Positions 42,539 to 46,552 of a stretch of DNA of 46,552 nucleotides are shown piece after piece. Source of the DNA: an uncultured Gammaproteobacteria bacterium. GTDB lineage: Bacteria > Pseudomonadota > Gammaproteobacteria > Arenicellales > JAANXG01. The notes beneath the pieces were generated by a model. It did not search any database. It was not told the origin of the DNA and was given only the letters and a program-made list of their open reading frames with translations. A program made the position numbers and the translations under genes. The DNA lies in NCBI GenBank assembly GCA_947259175.1, contig CAMYKW010000018.1:1-46552 (forward strand), read 5' to 3'. The first letter of the stretch is position 1; every line of letters starts with the position of its first letter.

Positions 42539-43489
42539 ATGACCGTGCAATTCATCGACTATGACGACGGCGTCACTACCATCGACGCCCAGTTCATCGA
42601 ACCGGGCATCGCGTCAATACATCTTATCGAGCAAGACGGTCAGTTCGCATTTGTCGACACCGGTACGACCCATTCGTTGCCAGCGGTTCGCGAAGTGATG
42701 CGCGCCAAACGGATCTCAGCGTATCAGGTCGCCTATGTGATCGTCACCCATGTGCATCTGGATCATGCCGGAGGCGCCGGCGCCATGATGCGGGCGTTTC
42801 CGCGTGCAAATCTCGTGGTCCATCCGCTCGGAGCCCGACACATGATCGAGCCGAGCCGGTTGATCGCAGGCACCATTGACGTGTACGGAGCCGATAAGGC
42901 GCGGCAACTCTACGGTGATATCGTCCCCATCGAAGCCTCCCGCGTGATTGTCGCCGAAGACGAATTCGAGTTGGATTTCCATGGCCGGCGGCTGCGGTTT
43001 TTGGATACCCCCGGACACGCGCGGCATCATTTTTCAATGCTGGACGCGCAATACGCGAATGTATTCACCGGCGACACCATGGGTATCTCCTACCGCGCAT
43101 TCGACTCCCACCGGGGACCATTCTTGTTTCCGACCACTTCGCCGGTACAGTGTGAGCCCGACGCCCTGCACCGGTCTATTGATCGAATTATGCGATCAGG
43201 GCCGCGGGCGATCTTTCTCACCCACTTCGGTCGCATTGCGCCCAGTGCGGGCCTAATCGACGACCTACATCGGCGCCTCGACGCGATGGTCGACATGGCC
43301 CTGAGCGTGGTCGCCCAACCCCGTCTAGAATCGCGACTGGTTCAGTTGATCGGCGCGTACCTGTTCGAGGAGGCCAAACGACATGGGGCATCGCTCACAG
43401 ACGAACAGATACGCCGCCACCTGGCGATGGACACCAAACTCAATGCCCAGGGATTGCGCGTCTGGCTGGAGCGGCGTAACAACCGGTAA
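42539..43489 (+). CDS. Metallo-beta-lactamase-fold hydrolase
   Basis: 316 residues from ATG 42539; TTG 42524 is possible and neither has a good ribosome site. The metal-binding set is complete: THVHLDHAGG (HxHxDH), HARHH near FLDTPGHARHHFSM, GDTMG, and a final His in FLTHFG. The C-terminal ~80 residues are helical (EEAKRHGASLTDEQIRRHLAMD). The family hydrolyses thioesters, lactones and phosphoesters. In this context, divergent from the formate dehydrogenase run and sharing its operator region, hydrolysis of a CoA thioester or S-formyl/S-acyl-glutathione is a reasonable guess, but the sequence does not prove it. Confidence 0.85.
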   Translation: MTVQFIDYDDGVTTIDAQFIEPGIASIHLIEQDGQFAFVDTGTTHSLPAVREVMRAKRISAYQVAYVIVTHVHLDHAGGAGAMMRAFPRANLVVHPLGARHMIEPSRLIAGTIDVYGADKARQLYGDIVPIEASRVIVAEDEFELDFHGRRLRFLDTPGHARHHFSMLDAQYANVFTGDTMGISYRAFDSHRGPFLFPTTSPVQCEPDALHRSIDRIMRSGPRAIFLTHFGRIAPSAGLIDDLHRRLDAMVDMALSVVAQPRLESRLVQLIGAYLFEEAKRHGASLTDEQIRRHLAMDTKLNAQGLRVWLERRNNR

Positions 43490-43563
43490 TCCAACGATCG
43501 CTTCAACGCAAGACCCGAGGCGCCGATCATGCCCGCAAGCGGTTCCAAGCCGGGCCTGTTGCG

Positions 43564-45501
43564 TCAGGTGTTCATGCGATTTTCTATCAAATCGTTAACC
43601 ACCGATGGATCTGCAAGGGTACTGGTATCACCGAGATTACCGATTTCGTTTTCGGCGACCTTACGCAGGATGCGGCGCATGATCTTACCGGATCGTGTTT
43701 TCGGCAAACCCGGTGCCCATTGAATGAAGTCCGGGGTGGCAATGGGACCGATTTCCTTGCGCACGTGTTGCGCCAGCGCCTTGCGCAGCTCCTCGGATGG
43801 CTCCACTCCGACCATCAGGGTCACGTAGGCATAGATCCCCTGCCCCTTGATGTCGTGGGGGCACCCGACCACCGCGGCTTCCGCCACCGCGTCATGCAGT
43901 ACCAGCGCGCTCTCGACTTCCGCGGTGCCCATGCGGTGACCCGAGACGTTGATAACGTCGTCTACGCGGCCGGTAATCCAGTAGTACCCCTCCTCATCGC
44001 GCCGGCAGCCATCGCCGGTGAAGTAATACCCCGGGTACATCTTGAAGTAGGTGTCAAAAAAGCGTTGGTGATCGCCGTACACGGTGCGCATCATTCCCGG
44101 CCACGGACGGGTAATCACCAGATTGCCGGAGGTCGCGCCTTCGAGGATATTGCCCTGTTCGTCCAGCAGCGCCGGCTGAATGCCGAAAAACGGTTTGGTC
44201 GCTGATCCGGGTTTCAGCGCAATCGCGCCCGGCAGCGGGGTAATGAGTATGCCTCCGGTTTCCGTCTGCCACCAGGTATCCACAATCGGACAGCGCTCTT
44301 CTCCGACCACGCGGTAATACCATTCCCACGCCTCGGGGTTGATCGGTTCACCCACGGTACCGAGCAATCGGATGCTTTTGCGGCCGGTGCGGGTGACGAA
44401 ATCATCGCCCTGCGCCATCAACGCGCGAATGGCGGTTGGCGCGGTATAGAAGATATTGACCTGATGCTTGTCGACGACGTCCCAAAAACGTCCGGCATCC
44501 GGATAGGTGGGGACCCCCTCAAACATCAACGTCGTGGCGCCGTTGCTCAAAGGACCATAGACGATATACGAATGACCGGTGACCCATCCGACATCGGCGG
44601 TGCACCAATAGATGTCGCCTTCGTGATAGTCGAACACGTACTTGTGAGTGATTGCGGTATAAACGTTGTAACCGCCGGTGGTGTGACACACGCCCTTGGG
44701 TTTGCCCGTGGACCCGGAGGTATACAGAATAAAAAGCGGGTCCTCGGCGTCCATTTCCTCCGGCGGGCAATCCGCAGACGCCGCATCGCAAATTTCGTGA
44801 TACCACACGTCACGGCCGTCATTCCATTCGATATCCATGCCTCCGTGCTTCACCACCACGACGGTCTCGATGCTGGGTGCATTTTCAAGGGCCTTGTCAC
44901 CATTGGCCTTGAGCGCCACCGGTTTTCCACCACGCAATCCCTGATCGGCGGTGATCAACACTTTGCATTCGGAATCGTTGATGCGGTCGCGCAGTGAATC
45001 CGGGGAGAATCCGCCGAACACCACGGAGTGAATCGCGCCGATGCGGGTGCACGCCAGCATTGCCACCGCCACCTCCGGGATCATCGGCATGTAAATGCAA
45101 ACCCGATCACCCTTGGTGACGCCCTGGTTTTTTAAGGCGTTACCAAACTTACACACCTGTTCGTGCAATTCACGATAAGTGATTTTTTTATCCACAGCGG
45201 GATCATCCCCTTCCCATATGATCGCCACTTGATCACCACGGGTTTCCAAGTGCCGATCCAGGCAGTTATATGAGACGTTCAGCTTGCCACCCTCAAACCA
45301 GCGAATTTGGGCCTTGTGGAAGTCGTAATCCATGACCCGATCCCATTTCTTGAACCAATCGACGAACTCTTCCGCCTGTTCGGCCCAGAATCCCTCAGGA
45401 TCCTCCACCGAACGCTTGTACATTTCGTTGTATTTCGGCTCGTCGATATAGGCGCGTTTGGCCACTTCGGAAGGGACCGGATACACTTTATTTTCAGACA
45501 T
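43564..45501 (-). CDS. acs: Acetyl-CoA synthetase (AMP-forming)
   Basis: 645 residues from ATG 45501, chosen for AAGGAGAAAG just upstream and because the length matches Acs (~650). The frame is open upstream but without Acs-like sequence. Motifs are [61 protein letters not shown] and, near the end, TRSGKIMRR with the catalytic and acetyl-regulated Lys. It makes acetyl-CoA from acetate. It could feed acetyl-CoA to the CitE-like enzyme, or just be the housekeeping copy. It converges with the metallo-beta-lactamase gene and carries no GntR-type palindrome upstream. Confidence 0.96.
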   Translation of the reverse strand: MSENKVYPVPSEVAKRAYIDEPKYNEMYKRSVEDPEGFWAEQAEEFVDWFKKWDRVMDYDFHKAQIRWFEGGKLNVSYNCLDRHLETRGDQVAIIWEGDDPAVDKKITYRELHEQVCKFGNALKNQGVTKGDRVCIYMPMIPEVAVAMLACTRIGAIHSVVFGGFSPDSLRDRINDSECKVLITADQGLRGGKPVALKANGDKALENAPSIETVVVVKHGGMDIEWNDGRDVWYHEICDAASADCPPEEMDAEDPLFILYTSGSTGKPKGVCHTTGGYNVYTAITHKYVFDYHEGDIYWCTADVGWVTGHSYIVYGPLSNGATTLMFEGVPTYPDAGRFWDVVDKHQVNIFYTAPTAIRALMAQGDDFVTRTGRKSIRLLGTVGEPINPEAWEWYYRVVGEERCPIVDTWWQTETGGILITPLPGAIALKPGSATKPFFGIQPALLDEQGNILEGATSGNLVITRPWPGMMRTVYGDHQRFFDTYFKMYPGYYFTGDGCRRDEEGYYWITGRVDDVINVSGHRMGTAEVESALVLHDAVAEAAVVGCPHDIKGQGIYAYVTLMVGVEPSEELRKALAQHVRKEIGPIATPDFIQWAPGLPKTRSGKIMRRILRKVAENEIGNLGDTSTLADPSVVNDLIENRMNT

Positions 45502-45985
45502 GACTTTCTCCTTCGGTGAAGTCGGGTATCGCTGACTGGGGCGGCTTGGACCCAGGCTACGGTGATTGTTATCTTCGCTGCGACGATACAACCCCTGGGC
45601 TTCCGCCGGGCTGTTGGTCGACACCAGCAGCTGGCGATGCTGCTTCGCCGCAAAGGCGTTGATTTTAAAGGGTGACGGCCGGCTGTCAATTCCCGGCGCC
45701 GAAGTCCGCGGGCGACGCAGCGACACCGCGCACAAAATCGCTCGAACGGAACCAGGGCCCGTTCCCACGGTCCCAATGAATACGTTCCGGGACCTGGGCG
45801 GATAGGCGCCACACCGCGAAAAGATGCACCGCGATGTGCGGACAAGCCGGCAAACACCGGTGCGAACCCAGCAGCGCCGACTTGCGCACCCGGCAGTCCG
45901 CAGCTACGGTTACGGCTTTCCCGCCGGAACGGCGTCTGCGCCCGCCGGCTCCGCCACCGTCAACCGGCGCTCTTGATGCAGCACC
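45502..45985. other. acs upstream region with an imperfect palindrome
   Basis: 484 bp between acs and the last gene. An imperfect 19-bp palindrome, TATCTTCGCTGCGACGATA, lies at 45570-45588 and is flanked by CCCAGG (45551-45556) and CCTGGG (45594-45599). It is about 70-90 bp before the acs start, so it could be an operator or an mRNA hairpin. I find no supported gene in the rest. Confidence 0.4.
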
Positions 45986-46450
45986 ATGCGTACGAGATCG
46001 AAATCGAATACCGCTTCCAGATCAAGAAAAGCGATTGAATATTTCAATCGGCACGTCGATGTGGACATCGTCGCCATCCTCGACGCCTCATCGGTACTCG
46101 AGGTTACGGAATTCCAGTTCTTCGAACTCGCCTATCGTGACTGGCACGGCCGCAAGGCGAACGAGCAGATCATCGAAAAATATTTCGCGGCGTACATGTT
46201 TGCCGAACGCATCCCCAGCTGGGTGCGCAGCTTCGCGCGCAAGATCCTACGTCTGCACGCCAATGGACGCTTGGATCCCAAATCCTTCGGAATCTGGCAA
46301 CGCCTCCCCAGCACCCGCATGAGGTTCTTCGCCAAGGCGTATACGGCGGCGCTCATAATCATCTTTATCGCCATCACCCTGTCGGTGTATTCGCTTCCGG
46401 AAGAAGTCATGGCGGTGTTCCGCCAGTGTTACTTCCCGCCGTGTTATTGA
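45986..46450 (+). CDS. Small protein with one membrane helix, unknown function
   Basis: 154 residues, not recognised. The first ~115 are mixed helix with natural-looking composition (VDIVAILDASSVLEVTEFQF, FFELAYRDWHG, YFAAYMFAERIPSWVRSFA). One hydrophobic segment follows at about 122-138 (AALIIIFIAITLSVYS), and the short C-terminus ends FRQCYFPPCY. With the basic residues mostly before the helix, the N-terminal part is probably cytoplasmic. The start at 45986 lacks a good ribosome site and the first ~15 residues are low quality, so a later start is possible. It is divergent from acs and may share its upstream region. Confidence 0.5.
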   Translation: MRTRSKSNTASRSRKAIEYFNRHVDVDIVAILDASSVLEVTEFQFFELAYRDWHGRKANEQIIEKYFAAYMFAERIPSWVRSFARKILRLHANGRLDPKSFGIWQRLPSTRMRFFAKAYTAALIIIFIAITLSVYSLPEEVMAVFRQCYFPPCY

Positions 46451-46552
46451 GCACTAGCCCGCATATTGCACCAGTCGCCCAGCTACTATTCCCGGCAAGC
46501 GATCAAAACGATGTTCGGCTGAGTATTCATGGAAATGACGTTGTGAGCTCCG

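Noticed and set aside
43500-43563. Possible terminator between the convergent metallo-beta-lactamase and acs genes
   Set aside because: I could not find a stable GC hairpin followed by a T run on either strand.

Overview
The window looks like chromosomal DNA of a Gram-negative bacterium, most likely a proteobacterium. The reasons are a complete tripartite tricarboxylate (TctCBA) transporter, an FCD-type GntR regulator, a NuoEF/NuoG-like NAD-dependent formate dehydrogenase, a bacteriohemerythrin and several secreted proteins. Species cannot be called from sequence alone. I see no rRNA, tRNA or CRISPR array. The first ~8.2 kb reads as more AT-rich than the rest and may have a different history.

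Region A (1-8180, all + strand) is a non-canonical acyl biosynthesis cluster. It holds the C-terminal part of a condensation-fold acyltransferase, an acyl carrier protein (ACP), a ketoreductase-like SDR, an AMP-forming acyl ligase, a ketoacyl synthase III (KAS III), a second ACP, a second SDR, a SAM methyltransferase and a second KAS III closely related to the first. It has parts to activate an acid, load it on a carrier, extend and reduce it, methylate it and probably esterify it. The product is unknown. The methyltransferase is preceded by a strong ribosome site and a 20-codon mini-ORF that ends directly before the methyltransferase frame.

Region B (8248-17926, all - strand) encodes a GT1-type glycosyltransferase followed by four exported proteins: an FN3-containing propeller-like protein, a PD40/TolB-like propeller, an arylsulfotransferase (ASST) and a GH5 glycosidase. 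A paralogue of the PD40 protein lies upstream, separated by a ~160 bp MITE-like hairpin element.

Region C (17.9-23.1 kb, + strand) holds a chimeric pseudogene (hemerythrin N-terminus joined to a frameshifted FkbM methyltransferase), an intact bacteriohemerythrin with a near-identical upstream element, and a 1091-residue exported coiled-coil protein with 76-residue tandem repeats and a C-terminal NTF2-like domain.

Region D (23.3-42.3 kb, - strand, plus a divergent metallo-beta-lactamase gene) is the most interesting part. It contains a formyl-CoA-transferase-like CoA transferase, a TPP enzyme that resembles 2-hydroxyacyl-CoA lyase 2 (ILVBL) more than classical oxalyl-CoA decarboxylase, an ADP-forming acyl-CoA ligase, a UspA protein, a CitE-like (malyl/citramalyl-CoA lyase type) enzyme, a GntR regulator, TctCBA, a SucCD-like CoA ligase, a quinone oxidoreductase and a two-subunit NAD-formate dehydrogenase. 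Three matching palindromes (TTGGTATA-N3-TATACCAA type) each overlap a predicted -10 box, before gntR, before tctC and before the formate dehydrogenase gene. This suggests one GntR-controlled regulon. The logic fits import of an organic acid, CoA transfer from formyl-CoA, C-C cleavage that regenerates formyl-CoA, and oxidation of the released formate. Oxalate is the textbook candidate; a 2-hydroxy acid such as tartronate or glycolate is an alternative suggested by the TPP enzyme.

The right end (43.5-46.5 kb) has an acetyl-CoA synthetase gene (- strand) and a small membrane protein of unknown function (+ strand).
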